Source of the DNA: an uncultured Oscillospiraceae bacterium
Lineage (GTDB): Bacteria > Bacillota > Clostridia > Oscillospirales > Acutalibacteraceae
Assembly: GCA_902478605.1 (NCBI GenBank)
Contig: CABSLQ010000083.1
Span: 1-10,341 of the forward strand
DNA: 10,341 nucleotides
Direction: 5' to 3'
The notes beneath the pieces were generated by a model. That model searched no databases. It was given only the letters and a program-made list of their open reading frames with translations, and was not told the DNA's origin. The position numbers and the translations under genes are program-made. Of the stretch, positions 1-6,525 are shown one piece after another; position 1 is the first letter of the stretch; every line of letters begins with the position of its first letter.

Positions 1-5
1 TACAA

Positions 6-45
6 AAGAAGAAGGCGCTTCGCCTGAGCAAAACGCCTCCTTCTT
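6..45 (-). terminator. Hairpin terminator downstream of the MFS gene
   Basis: On the minus strand, positions 45-34 pair with 17-6 over 12 bp, including one G-U pair, closing a 16-nt loop. The right arm runs into a U-rich stretch (TTCTTTTG) at the window edge. It lies about 45 bases beyond the MFS stop codon, so it plausibly ends that transcript. The loop contains a smaller GGCG/CGCC inverted repeat that could form an alternative fold. No coding sequence was recognised in 1-90. Confidence 0.6.
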
Positions 46-55
46 TGACAAGCTG
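40..55 (+). repeat. 16-nt dispersed repeat, copy 1
   Basis: CTTCTTTGACAAGCTG is present here and exactly as its reverse complement at 10287-10302. In both copies the sequence is followed, in its own orientation, by a GC-rich hairpin of unrelated sequence and a T-rich tail. It is preceded by a GGCG/CGCC-type inverted repeat. This suggests a recurring intergenic module rather than chance. The function is unknown. Confidence 0.6.
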
Positions 56-58
56 CAG

Positions 59-91
59 CGTCCGGCACCTGAGAAGGTGCCGGACGTTTTT
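59..91 (+). terminator. Intrinsic terminator reading rightward
   Basis: GTCCGGCACCT at 60-70 and AGGTGCCGGAC at 75-85 form a perfect 11-bp stem, extendable by the 59/86 C-G pair, with a GAGA tetraloop. GTTTTT follows on the plus strand, overlapping the end of the convergent MFS gene. It most likely terminates a plus-strand gene lying left of the window. It has no T tract on the minus strand, so it is a poor terminator for the MFS gene. Confidence 0.8.
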
Positions 92-1710
92 CATTTTCCG
101 TGTTTTGCCGGGCGTGCGGGATCGGGCAGGCTGCGGCGGGCGCAGAGAAGCAAAATGCCGCCCGCTGCAAATAGCAGCATCAGGCTGACAAGCCCCATCG
201 AGGCGCGGCCGGTGGCGATATAAAACAGCGCGTACAGAAAGGGGCCGGTGACAGCGGCGAACTTGCCGATGATATCGAAAAAGCCGAAATACTCGTTGGA
301 GCGTTCGGGCGGCACCAGCTTGCCAAAGAAGGAACGGGACAGCGCCTGCACCCCGCCCTGCACCGTGCCGACGAGCACCGCCATCAGCCAGAAAAGCCGC
401 GAGGACAGACGCAGCGCCGCACGATAGGCCTGTTCGCCCGCCTCGTCCGCCGCAAACGCGAGAAGCGGCGCCTTCATCTCCTCCACCATCTGCAGCACGG
501 CCAGACGCGAGGCTTCGCTCGAAAAGACGTATTTTTTATTGGACGGATCTTTCAGGCGGGTGAGGACGTCGCCGAGCACACCCGTTTCCTTCCCGTCATG
601 TCCCAGGGAATAAAAGGCGGCGGGCCGATCGGCTGCGGCAAGCGCGTCCTTTCCCTGGTCGCGGATATCGCCGATGAGGCGGCGTGCCACCGCCTCGTCG
701 CGGGAGGGCAGAGAGGGAACGGCAGCCGCTTTGTCCACCGCGGCAGTATAGGCCAGCTGATAGGGTTCCACGTGGCGGCCCATGAAAAATCCCACTCCGC
801 AGATGACAAAATACACCGCGATGGCCGCCGCTATGAGATTTTCCGAGCGGAACCGGCGGGACAGGCGGCTGAACAGAATGGAGCAGGGGACGGCGACCAG
901 CTGGGTCACGAGCAGGGCGAGGATCATGCCGATCGAACCGAGGCCCAGCGTCGCGCCATAGTTGGTGGCCAGCGATATGATGGTGTTCACCCCGTCGATG
1001 TAAAAGAAATAGGCGAGCAGAAAGAGATGCAGTCCCCGGTCGGCCCGGATGCGGCGCAGGGTATCGCGCAGGTTTTGCCCCACCGCGGCCAGCGAACGGG
1101 GCGCGTCGGTATAGTGGATTTGTTTGACGTGGCGCAGCAGCGGCAGAGAGAAGACTGCCCACCACACGCAGGTCAGCAGGATGGAAAATTTCACCGCCCG
1201 GGTGCTGAAGCCGGTGGCAAGCAGGGCGAGGATCGCGATCACGAAGGGGATGGTGCTGCCCCCGAGATAGCCCATCGCATAGCCCCAGGCCGAAACCCGG
1301 TCCATGCGTTCCGGCGTGGCCACGTCGGTGAGAAAGGCGTCGTAAAAGACGTTGGCTCCCGAAAAGCCGATGTGGGACAGCACATACCCGATGAGCATCC
1401 ATTGCCAGCTGCCCACAAAGGCGGTCAAAGCGGTGGCGAGAACGCCCAGTATCAGAAAGGCGGCGAGCAGCTTCTTTTTCATACCGCGCCGGTCGCCGAA
1501 TCCGCCGAGCAGCGGCGCGAGCACGGCGATGATGAGGGAGGCGGCCGATACGCCGAGGCCCCACCATTTATTGCCCTCATCGCCCGCAACGGCGGCGTAG
1601 TAGATGGGGAAAATGGCGGCGGTCATGTTGGTGGCATATACCGAATTGGCCCAGTCGTAGAGGATCCAGCTTTTTTCCGCTTTGGTAAAGGCGTGCGGTT
1701 TGGTTTGCAA
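91..1710 (-). CDS. MFS transporter of the Atg22/UMF1 family with a large extracytoplasmic insertion
   Basis: This is a membrane transporter of 539 residues. The N-terminal motif KSWILYDWANSVYAT (13-27) is typical of the UMF1/Atg22-like branch of the major facilitator superfamily. GGFGDRRGMKKK (69-80) is the cytoplasmic loop 2-3 signature. Hydrophobic segments are visible near 30-45, 52-68, 81-100, 105-122, 154-166, 175-192, 229-249, 257-280, 292-311, 439-460 and at the C-terminus. The substrate is unknown; members of this group are usually unassigned effluxers. A charged, soluble stretch (about 312-436) interrupts the segments near 292-311 and 439-460, which makes the protein longer than the usual 400-450 residues. 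I chose the TTG start at 1710 because AGGAGG (1725-1720) lies 9 nt upstream. The in-frame ATG at 1740 has no ribosome binding site, and longer extensions run through upstream genes. It lies downstream of rubrerythrin and the 57-residue gene on the same strand. Confidence 0.85.
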   Translation of the reverse strand: MQTKPHAFTKAEKSWILYDWANSVYATNMTAAIFPIYYAAVAGDEGNKWWGLGVSAASLIIAVLAPLLGGFGDRRGMKKKLLAAFLILGVLATALTAFVGSWQWMLIGYVLSHIGFSGANVFYDAFLTDVATPERMDRVSAWGYAMGYLGGSTIPFVIAILALLATGFSTRAVKFSILLTCVWWAVFSLPLLRHVKQIHYTDAPRSLAAVGQNLRDTLRRIRADRGLHLFLLAYFFYIDGVNTIISLATNYGATLGLGSIGMILALLVTQLVAVPCSILFSRLSRRFRSENLIAAAIAVYFVICGVGFFMGRHVEPYQLAYTAAVDKAAAVPSLPSRDEAVARRLIGDIRDQGKDALAAADRPAAFYSLGHDGKETGVLGDVLTRLKDPSNKKYVFSSEASRLAVLQMVEEMKAPLLAFAADEAGEQAYRAALRLSSRLFWLMAVLVGTVQGGVQALSRSFFGKLVPPERSNEYFGFFDIIGKFAAVTGPFLYALFYIATGRASMGLVSLMLLFAAGGILLLCARRSLPDPARPAKHGK

Positions 1711-1743
1711 GGCGATTCGCCTCCTTTGCCGTTGTGCCATGGT

Positions 1744-1778
1744 AAAGCCGGCGGAAACAGAACGTTTCCGCCGGCTTT
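1744..1778 (-). terminator. Strong 14-bp hairpin between the small gene and the MFS gene
   Basis: AAAGCCGGCGGAAA (1744-1757) and TTTCCGCCGGCTTT (1765-1778) form a perfect 14-bp stem with a 7-nt loop. It follows the stop codon of the 57-residue gene directly. Reading leftward, the tail is only UUUACC, so termination may be partial. Reading rightward, it is followed by an uninterrupted T run (1775-1782 including stem bases), a better terminator for antisense transcripts. The MFS ribosome binding site begins 18 nt beyond the stem and no convincing promoter fits between them. Read-through or attenuation into the MFS gene is therefore possible. Confidence 0.65.
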
Positions 1779-1780
1779 TT

Positions 1781-1954
1781 TTACAAATCGTCGGCGTCCT
1801 GGACGGGACGTTCGCCGTCCTCGGGCGTGCCGGTATAACTGCCCAGCACGTCGGAGGAGATGGCGCCGCGCCCTTGCTCGCGCAGGGTGCGGCTGTCGTC
1901 CCGGACAAGCGCTTTGCCCGCGCTGTCCAGCGGCCGGCCCTTTTTCTTTCCCAT
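1781..1954 (-). CDS. Small conserved-type hypothetical protein (57 aa) coupled to rubrerythrin
   Basis: This is a 57-residue soluble protein beginning MGKKKGRPLDSAGKA. It has a basic N-terminal third and an acidic tail, with SSDVLGSYTGTPEDG (35-49) followed by a C-terminal PVQDADDL. I recall similar short proteins ending in SYTG..PVQDADDL from Clostridia, but the function is not known to me. It has no transmembrane segment, cysteine or recognised domain, and looks largely disordered. The ATG follows the rubrerythrin TGA by one base. Its GGAGG ribosome binding site lies inside the last rubrerythrin codons with a 9-nt spacer, a layout that favours translational coupling. A longer form starting MWRITD is possible but would overlap rubrerythrin and lacks its own ribosome site. 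Confidence 0.75.
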   Translation of the reverse strand: MGKKKGRPLDSAGKALVRDDSRTLREQGRGAISSDVLGSYTGTPEDGERPVQDADDL

Positions 1955-1955
1955 G

Positions 1956-2495
1956 TCAGTAATCCTCCACATGCATCTGGAAATACGACTGCGGATGCTT
2001 GCATACAGGGCACATGACAGGCGGCGTCTCGCCCGTGTACAGATGGCCGCAGTTCAGGCACACCCAGACGGTCTGGGCCTCCCGCTTGAATACCTTGCCC
2101 GTATTCAGGTTGTCCAGCAGCTTGGTGTACCGTTCCTCGTGGCTTTTTTCCACTTTGGCGACCAGATCAAAGAGGGCCGCCAGCTCGGTGAACCCTTCCT
2201 GCCGCGCGGTTTCGGCGAATTCCTTGTACATCTCGGTCCATTCGTAGTGCTCGCCTGAAGCGGCGTCGGCCAGGTTGGCCGGGGTGGCGGGCATCGTGTT
2301 CCCGTGGAGCCATTTGAACCAAATTTCTGCGTGCTCCTTTTCGTTGTCCGCCGTCTCCTGAAAGATCTTGCCGATTTGGACATACCCGTCCTTTTTGGCC
2401 TGTGCGGCATAGAAGGTGTATTTGTTGCGCGCCTGGCTTTCCCCGGCAAACGCGGCCATCAGGTTGGCTTCGGTGCGGCTGCCTTTGAGTTCCAT
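1956..2495 (-). CDS. rbr: Rubrerythrin
   Basis: This is a 179-residue cytoplasmic non-haem iron protein that reduces hydrogen peroxide in anaerobes, with electrons passed through rubredoxin-type iron. The N-terminal four-helix ferritin-like domain (about 5-130) carries candidate di-iron ligands E19 (FAGESQARNKY), E52 and H55 (EKEH), E85 and E88 (EWTEMY), and E116 and H119 (EKSH). The C-terminal rubredoxin-like knuckle (about 143-172) has C146-x2-C149 and C162-x2-C165. Length and domain order match a standard rubrerythrin. The start MELKGSRTEAN is the usual beginning of the family. AAGGCAGG precedes it, and the in-frame extension upstream to 2615 is basic and unlike the family. No consensus promoter was seen on this strand upstream. 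It leads a probable operon with the 57-residue gene. PerR-type control is common for this gene, but no clear PerR box was found. Confidence 0.95.
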   Translation of the reverse strand: MELKGSRTEANLMAAFAGESQARNKYTFYAAQAKKDGYVQIGKIFQETADNEKEHAEIWFKWLHGNTMPATPANLADAASGEHYEWTEMYKEFAETARQEGFTELAALFDLVAKVEKSHEERYTKLLDNLNTGKVFKREAQTVWVCLNCGHLYTGETPPVMCPVCKHPQSYFQMHVEDY

Positions 2496-2599
2496 GGTGA
2501 TTCCTGCCTTTCTGTTGGTTTTCCTTCTCAGTATGCCCGGTAATCCCCGAAAATCACAGCATTTTGGCCTCCGCCGGGAAAATTTTTTCAAAAAGATGG

Positions 2600-2634
2600 T
2601 TGCGCTTCGGCGCAAGGTGTGCTTTACTTATAGT
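2600..2634 (+). promoter_or_regulatory. Divergent control region: palindrome and weak promoter for the AraC gene
   Basis: TTGCGC-TTCG-GCGCAA (2600-2615) is a perfect inverted repeat with a TTCG centre. Its left arm can serve as a -35 (TTGCGC) 17 nt from TTTACT (2623-2628). TATAGT at 2629-2634 is an alternative -10 but lacks a good -35. The palindrome could be an operator for the rubrerythrin gene, the AraC gene or both, or an RNA hairpin with a UUCG tetraloop. The rest of the intergenic stretch 2496-2690 shows only A/T-rich runs. Confidence 0.35.
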
Positions 2635-2690
2635 GAGACATAAACTATTTTTCGGTGGTTATTCCACTTTTTATGGAAAGGCGATGGACA

Positions 2691-3584
2691 ATGGGCGACG
2701 TGTTTCGCGCGGTTCTCTCCGCAGAATTTGGTGATAAAAACGGCAATTTCCTTATCAGTATCGACAACCATCTGATCGACGGACCCCAGGTGTGCCAGAT
2801 GCATACCCATCACCAGCTGGAGATTTCCTGCGTGCCGGCGGGAACGGGCACCTATCACATCGGCGATACCTTTTACGACATACGGCCGGGCGACGTCTTT
2901 ATTCTGCCCAATACCGACGTGCACGGGCTGGTGCTGGGAGAAGGGGAACATCTCAACAATGTGGTCATCCACTTCGACACCGCGCTTATCTGGAATTCGC
3001 TGGCCAATGACCTCGACTACAACTTTCTGCTGGTGTTTTTTCAAAACGGGCACAATTTTTCCCATCGCCTTGATCGGGAAAATCCGGCCACGGCGCGCAT
3101 TTACAGCCTGATGATGGAGATCCTCGGGGAATTCGAACAAAAGCGGGACTGCTACGAGCTGTTTGTTAAAATCAAGCTGCAGACCATCTTTGCGGAAATC
3201 CTGCGCAACTACGACTATATTGACCGCCAGCAGGCCCGCCGCCCGCTGCGGCAGGAGGACGTCGCGCAGCTCAACGAAGTGGTCCGCTATATTGACGAGC
3301 ATCTTGACGGCGAAATCCGTCTGGCCGACCTTGCCGCCATCGCCCATGTCAGCCCGGCCTATTTTTCCACCCTCTTCAAGCGGTATAACGGGCTGTCGCC
3401 GGTGGAATATGTCGTGCGCCGGCGGGTGCAGCGGGCGGTGGAGCTTATACGCACCACCCAGGATAATCTGACCGATATTGCGATGGCCTGCGGCTTCAAC
3501 AACAGCACCAATTTTTATAAGGCGTTCCGCAAGGTGACGGGGCGCACCCCTGTTTACTACCGTAAGAACGGCGGCGATATCTGA
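2691..3584 (+). CDS. AraC/XylS-family transcriptional regulator with N-terminal cupin domain
   Basis: This is a 297-residue DNA-binding regulator, probably the activator of the sugar operon just downstream. The N-terminal half (about 30-115) is an AraC-type cupin. It holds H38-x-H40-x3-E44-x6-G51 and, later, G67...P73...H78, close to the full metal-cupin pattern. The C-terminal 100 residues (about 196-293) contain two helix-turn-helix motifs, LADLAAIAHVSPAYFSTLFK and LTDIAMACGFNNSTNFYKAF, the latter being the family signature. I chose the ATG at 2691 because GGAAAGG lies 9 nt upstream. In-frame GTG at 2655 and ATG at 2673 are weaker. No terminator separates it from the next promoter 60 bases downstream. 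It is transcribed in the same direction as the operon, so local activation in cis is likely. The ligand is unknown, but the neighbours point to a carbohydrate. Confidence 0.93.
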   Translation: MGDVFRAVLSAEFGDKNGNFLISIDNHLIDGPQVCQMHTHHQLEISCVPAGTGTYHIGDTFYDIRPGDVFILPNTDVHGLVLGEGEHLNNVVIHFDTALIWNSLANDLDYNFLLVFFQNGHNFSHRLDRENPATARIYSLMMEILGEFEQKRDCYELFVKIKLQTIFAEILRNYDYIDRQQARRPLRQEDVAQLNEVVRYIDEHLDGEIRLADLAAIAHVSPAYFSTLFKRYNGLSPVEYVVRRRVQRAVELIRTTQDNLTDIAMACGFNNSTNFYKAFRKVTGRTPVYYRKNGGDI

Positions 3585-3594
3585 GCGAAAAAAA

Positions 3595-3632
3595 GTTGAA
3601 AAAATCCGGCGCAATAGTTGGTGAAAATCCGG
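3595..3632 (+). promoter_or_regulatory. Direct repeat, candidate AraC-type operator
   Basis: AAAATCCGG occurs at 3601-3609 and again at 3624-3632, a 23-bp period (about two helical turns). Each copy is preceded by GTTG (3595 and 3617). The second copy overlaps and follows the candidate -35. Tandem half-sites spaced about two turns apart next to the -35 are the usual layout for AraC-family activators. Assignment to the regulator next door is inferred. Confidence 0.5.
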
Positions 3633-3648
3633 GCCGGTGATGTATAAT
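3618..3648 (+). promoter_or_regulatory. Promoter of the sugar-catabolism operon
   Basis: A consensus -10 TATAAT sits at 3643-3648. The best -35 is TTGGTG at 3618-3623 with a long 19-bp spacer. A poor -35 with a perfect -10 fits an activator-dependent promoter. Transcription would start near 3655, about 35 bases before the first start codon. Confidence 0.65.
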
Positions 3649-3688
3649 GAAGGTACTTATAAAACTTTGACAAAAGGAGCTGGTTTTT

Positions 3689-4654
3689 ATGAAACTCGGC
3701 GTTTTGACAGTGCCGCTGCAGGGGCTGCCGGCCGAAGAAGCGTTCGCCTATCTGCACGGCCTGGGCGTCCAGACGGTGGAACTCGGCACGGGCGGGTATA
3801 CCAACAACAACCATCTCAAGCCGGAGGTCTATCTCGCCGACGATAAGAAGATCGAGGAGTTTAAGGCACTGCTCGCCAAAAACGAGCTGGAAATCAGCGC
3901 CCTGTCCTGCCACGGCAACCCGGTGCATCCCGTTGCGGAGACGGCCGCGATGTACCACGAGGTGTTTGTGGACACCTGCAAGCTGGCGCAGAAGCTCGGC
4001 GTCAAAACGGTGGTGACCTTCTCGGGCTGCCCGGGCGACAGCCCTTCCTCCATCCGGCCGAACTGGGTGACCTGCGCGTGGCCGCCCGAGTATGGCGAGA
4101 CGCTGCAGTATCAGTGGGAGGAGGTGCTCATTCCTTACTGGAAGAAGGCGGCGGACATCGCCCGCTCCTATGGGGTGGAGAAAATCGCCTTCGAAATGCA
4201 CCCCGGGTTCTGCGTGTACAATCCGGCGACGCTGCTGCGTCTGCGCGCGGCGGTGGGCGATATTATCGGGGCCAACTTTGATCCTTCTCATCTCATCTGG
4301 CAGGGGATGGACCCGGTTGCGGCGCTGCGCGAGCTGAAGGGTGCGGTATATCATTTTCACGCCAAGGACACCAAGGTGGATCCGTACAACAAGGCGAAAA
4401 ACGGCGTGCTCGACACGGGATCCTACGGTGACCTGCTCGATCGGAGCTGGGTGTTCCGCACGGTGGGCTATGGGTCGGATATGCAGGCGTGGAAGGATAT
4501 GATGTCCACCCTGCGTCTCATCGGCTACGACGGATCGGTGAGCATTGAGCACGAGGACGGTCTCATGTCGGTCAAGGAAGGGCTGGAAAAAGCCATCCGC
4601 TTCCTGCAGGACGTGATGATCACCGAAAAACCCGCTGCCATGTGGTGGGCATAA
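3689..4654 (+). CDS. Sugar phosphate isomerase/epimerase family protein (xylose isomerase-like TIM barrel)
   Basis: This is a 321-residue cytoplasmic protein of the AP-endonuclease-2/xylose-isomerase-like TIM-barrel family (PF01261 type), which includes inosose dehydratases, sugar epimerases and 3-keto-glycoside-processing enzymes. The metal-binding quartet is visible as E169 (FEMHPGF), D198 (NFDPSH), H224 (HFHAKD) and E287 (SIEHED). H171 and H201 are the usual nearby histidines. The start MKLGVLTVPLQGL gives the first barrel strand. AGGAG lies 9 nt upstream. It is the first gene of an operon with an oxidoreductase and a ThuA-like protein, so the substrate may be an oxidised (keto) sugar or glycoside. 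The exact reaction (isomerase, epimerase, dehydratase or eliminase) cannot be told from sequence alone. Confidence 0.92.
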   Translation: MKLGVLTVPLQGLPAEEAFAYLHGLGVQTVELGTGGYTNNNHLKPEVYLADDKKIEEFKALLAKNELEISALSCHGNPVHPVAETAAMYHEVFVDTCKLAQKLGVKTVVTFSGCPGDSPSSIRPNWVTCAWPPEYGETLQYQWEEVLIPYWKKAADIARSYGVEKIAFEMHPGFCVYNPATLLRLRAAVGDIIGANFDPSHLIWQGMDPVAALRELKGAVYHFHAKDTKVDPYNKAKNGVLDTGSYGDLLDRSWVFRTVGYGSDMQAWKDMMSTLRLIGYDGSVSIEHEDGLMSVKEGLEKAIRFLQDVMITEKPAAMWWA

Positions 4655-4681
4655 AGCAGGCAGAAAAGAGGAAGCACGGAA

Positions 4682-5743
4682 ATGAAGCAGTATCAGGCGG
4701 CCATTGTCGGCTACGGCGGTATGGGGCATTGGCATTACGAAGGCATTCTCAAGACGGAGCGGATCCGCTTTACCGGTGTGTACGACATCGACGAAAAGCG
4801 CATGGAGCTGGCCAAAGCGGAGGGGTTCCCGAAGCTGTACGATTCCTATGAGGCGCTGCTGGCCGACGAGGAGATTGACATTGTGCTTGTTGCCACGCCC
4901 AACAACTTTCACCACGATCTCGTATGCCAGGCGCTTGAGGCGGGCAAGGCGGTGGTCTGCGAAAAGCCGGTGGCCATGTCGAGCGCCGAGCTGCAGGATA
5001 TGATGGACGTTGCCGCACGCACCGGCAGCCTGTTCACCGTGCACCAGAACCGCCGCGCCGACGCCGATTACCTGCTCATGCGGGAAAAGGTGGAATCGGG
5101 CGCGCTGGGCAAGGTGTTCGAGATCGAGTCCCGCGTGACGGGATCGCGCGGCATTCCGGAAGGCTGGCGGCAGTATGCGGTGGCCGGCGGCGGGATGATG
5201 CTCGACTGGGGCGTGCATCTCATCGATCAGCTGCTGACCATGAACAAGACCCCGGTCAAATCCATCTACTGCGATATGTACCACGTCCATTATGCCGAAT
5301 GCGACGACGGGTTTAAGATGATCATGAAATTCGCCGACGGCGTGATGGCGACCGTCGAGGTGGGAACCAGCCATTTCATCGAGGCGCCGCGCTGGTATGT
5401 CTGCGGCGACCGCGGCGCGCTCATCATTCCCGACTGGAGCTGCAACGGCAAAATCGTGCGCGCGGCGCAGCATGAGGTGACCTGGGAAGAGGAGATCATC
5501 TATACCAAGGCGGGACCGACCAAAACGATGGCCCCCCGCGCCAAGGATACCATCGAGGAGACGGTGATCGACGGGGAACCGTATGTTTCCGACTATGATA
5601 TTTTTTACCGCAATCTGGCCGATGTGCTCGACGGCACGGCAGAGCTGCGCGTTAAGCCGGCCGAGGCCATGCGCGGCATGAAGGTCATGGAAGCGGCGTT
5701 TGCCTCCGACCGGACCGGGCAGACGGTGCTGTGTGAAATTTAA
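4682..5743 (+). CDS. Gfo/Idh/MocA-family NAD(P)-dependent sugar dehydrogenase
   Basis: This is a 353-residue cytoplasmic oxidoreductase. The N-terminal Rossmann fold has GYGGMG (10-15), an acidic end to strand 2 (YDID, 34-37) that favours NAD over NADP, and VATPNNFH (70-77). The catalytic-lysine motif EKP is at 94-96. The C-terminal substrate domain carries GGGMMLDWGVHLID (169-182), where D175 and H179 match the family's D-x3-H active-site pair. It follows the TIM-barrel gene by 27 bases, with GAGGAAG before the ATG. Family members oxidise a sugar hydroxyl, often C3 of a glycoside or an inositol. With a ThuA-like partner it recalls ThuB, which with ThuA converts trehalose to 3-ketotrehalose in rhizobia. 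The substrate here is unproven. Confidence 0.93.
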   Translation: MKQYQAAIVGYGGMGHWHYEGILKTERIRFTGVYDIDEKRMELAKAEGFPKLYDSYEALLADEEIDIVLVATPNNFHHDLVCQALEAGKAVVCEKPVAMSSAELQDMMDVAARTGSLFTVHQNRRADADYLLMREKVESGALGKVFEIESRVTGSRGIPEGWRQYAVAGGGMMLDWGVHLIDQLLTMNKTPVKSIYCDMYHVHYAECDDGFKMIMKFADGVMATVEVGTSHFIEAPRWYVCGDRGALIIPDWSCNGKIVRAAQHEVTWEEEIIYTKAGPTKTMAPRAKDTIEETVIDGEPYVSDYDIFYRNLADVLDGTAELRVKPAEAMRGMKVMEAAFASDRTGQTVLCEI

Positions 5744-5764
5744 GCATAAGGAGTAGAGACAGGT

Positions 5765-6517
5765 ATGATTCGAGTCACTATCTGGAATGAAAATATGCAT
5801 GATCAGGAACCGGAAGTGCAGGCGGTTTATCCGCTCGGGCTGCATGGAACCCTTGCGGCGTATCTGAGTACGCTGGAGGATGTCGAGGTACGCACCGCCA
5901 CGCTGGATCAGCCCGACTGTGGGCTGCCGGACGAGGTGCTGGAGAACACCGATGTGATGGTGTGGTGGGGGCATATGGCCCACGAAAAGGTGCCCGACGA
6001 GATTGCGCGCAAGGTGGCCAACCGGGTGCTGCGCGGCATGGGATTCATCGTGCTGCATTCGGGGCATTATTCCAAGCCGTTCCGCCTGCTCATGGGCACG
6101 ACCTGTTCGCTGCGCTGGCGGGACGGGGATTTTGAACGGGTTTGGTGCGTGAATCCCTCCCACGAGATTGCGCAGGGGGTGCCCGCGTGGTTCGACTTGG
6201 GCACGGAAGAGATGTACGGCGAGTTTTTCGATGTGCCCGCACCCGACGAGCTGGTGTTCGGCGGCTGGTTCCGCGGCGGCGAGATGTTCCGTTCCGGCTG
6301 CTGCTGGCGCCGCGGGGCGGGGAAGATTTTTTACTTCCAGCCCGGGCATGAGACCAATCCCAGCTTCCACAACCCCCATGTGCTCAAAATCATCGGCAAC
6401 GCGGTGCACTGGGCGAAGCCGGTCAACTGGCGCACTACGCTGGAATGCTTCCACACCGAGGAGACGACCGAGGCGCTCTGCGCCGCCGGACGCGCCGGCG
6501 AAGTCGGCGAATATTGA
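5765..6517 (+). CDS. ThuA-like domain protein (trehalose-utilisation family)
   Basis: This is a 250-residue cytoplasmic protein spanning a single ThuA-like domain (PF06283 type), a fold related to class I glutamine amidotransferases but without the Cys-His-Glu triad. Family landmarks are VTIWNENMHD (4-13), VWWGHMAHE (66-74) and LHSGHYSKPF (97-106). The histidine-rich motifs H70, H73, H98 and H101 are the likely functional sites. GGWFRGGEMFRSGC and YFQPGHETNP follow in the C-terminal half. AAGGAG lies 11 nt before the ATG, and the gene is 21 bases after the dehydrogenase stop. Its presence with a Gfo/Idh/MocA enzyme and a TIM-barrel isomerase is a recurrent bacterial grouping for 3-keto-sugar metabolism. 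The biochemical role of this subfamily is not certain to me. No signal peptide was seen. Confidence 0.9.
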   Translation: MIRVTIWNENMHDQEPEVQAVYPLGLHGTLAAYLSTLEDVEVRTATLDQPDCGLPDEVLENTDVMVWWGHMAHEKVPDEIARKVANRVLRGMGFIVLHSGHYSKPFRLLMGTTCSLRWRDGDFERVWCVNPSHEIAQGVPAWFDLGTEEMYGEFFDVPAPDELVFGGWFRGGEMFRSGCCWRRGAGKIFYFQPGHETNPSFHNPHVLKIIGNAVHWAKPVNWRTTLECFHTEETTEALCAAGRAGEVGEY

Positions 6518-6525
6518 GAAAATAA

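Noticed and set aside
598..1962. A 454-codon plus-strand frame antisense to the MFS gene
   Set aside because: The composition (Gly, Gln, His, Arg rich) and lack of any family motif mark it as a shadow of the transporter gene, which has clear membrane segments and family signatures.
1711..2061. N-terminal extension of the MFS frame through the small gene
   Set aside because: The extension overlaps the 57-residue gene and the end of rubrerythrin and crosses a terminator-like hairpin. The TTG at 1710 has a well-placed AGGAGG.
2626..2645. PerR-like box (TTATAGT...) near rubrerythrin
   Set aside because: Only the left half resembles the PerR consensus TTATAAT-N-ATTATAA. The right half does not match.
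3667..3672. TTGACA as a -35 element just before the TIM-barrel gene
   Set aside because: No -10 follows at a suitable distance. It overlaps the bases leading into the ribosome binding site.
3557..6454. A 965-codon open frame antisense to the sugar operon
   Set aside because: Its translation is rich in His, Arg, Pro and Gly with no domain, it lacks a sensible ribosome site, and it spans three recognised genes on the other strand. It is a by-product of the high-GC codon use.
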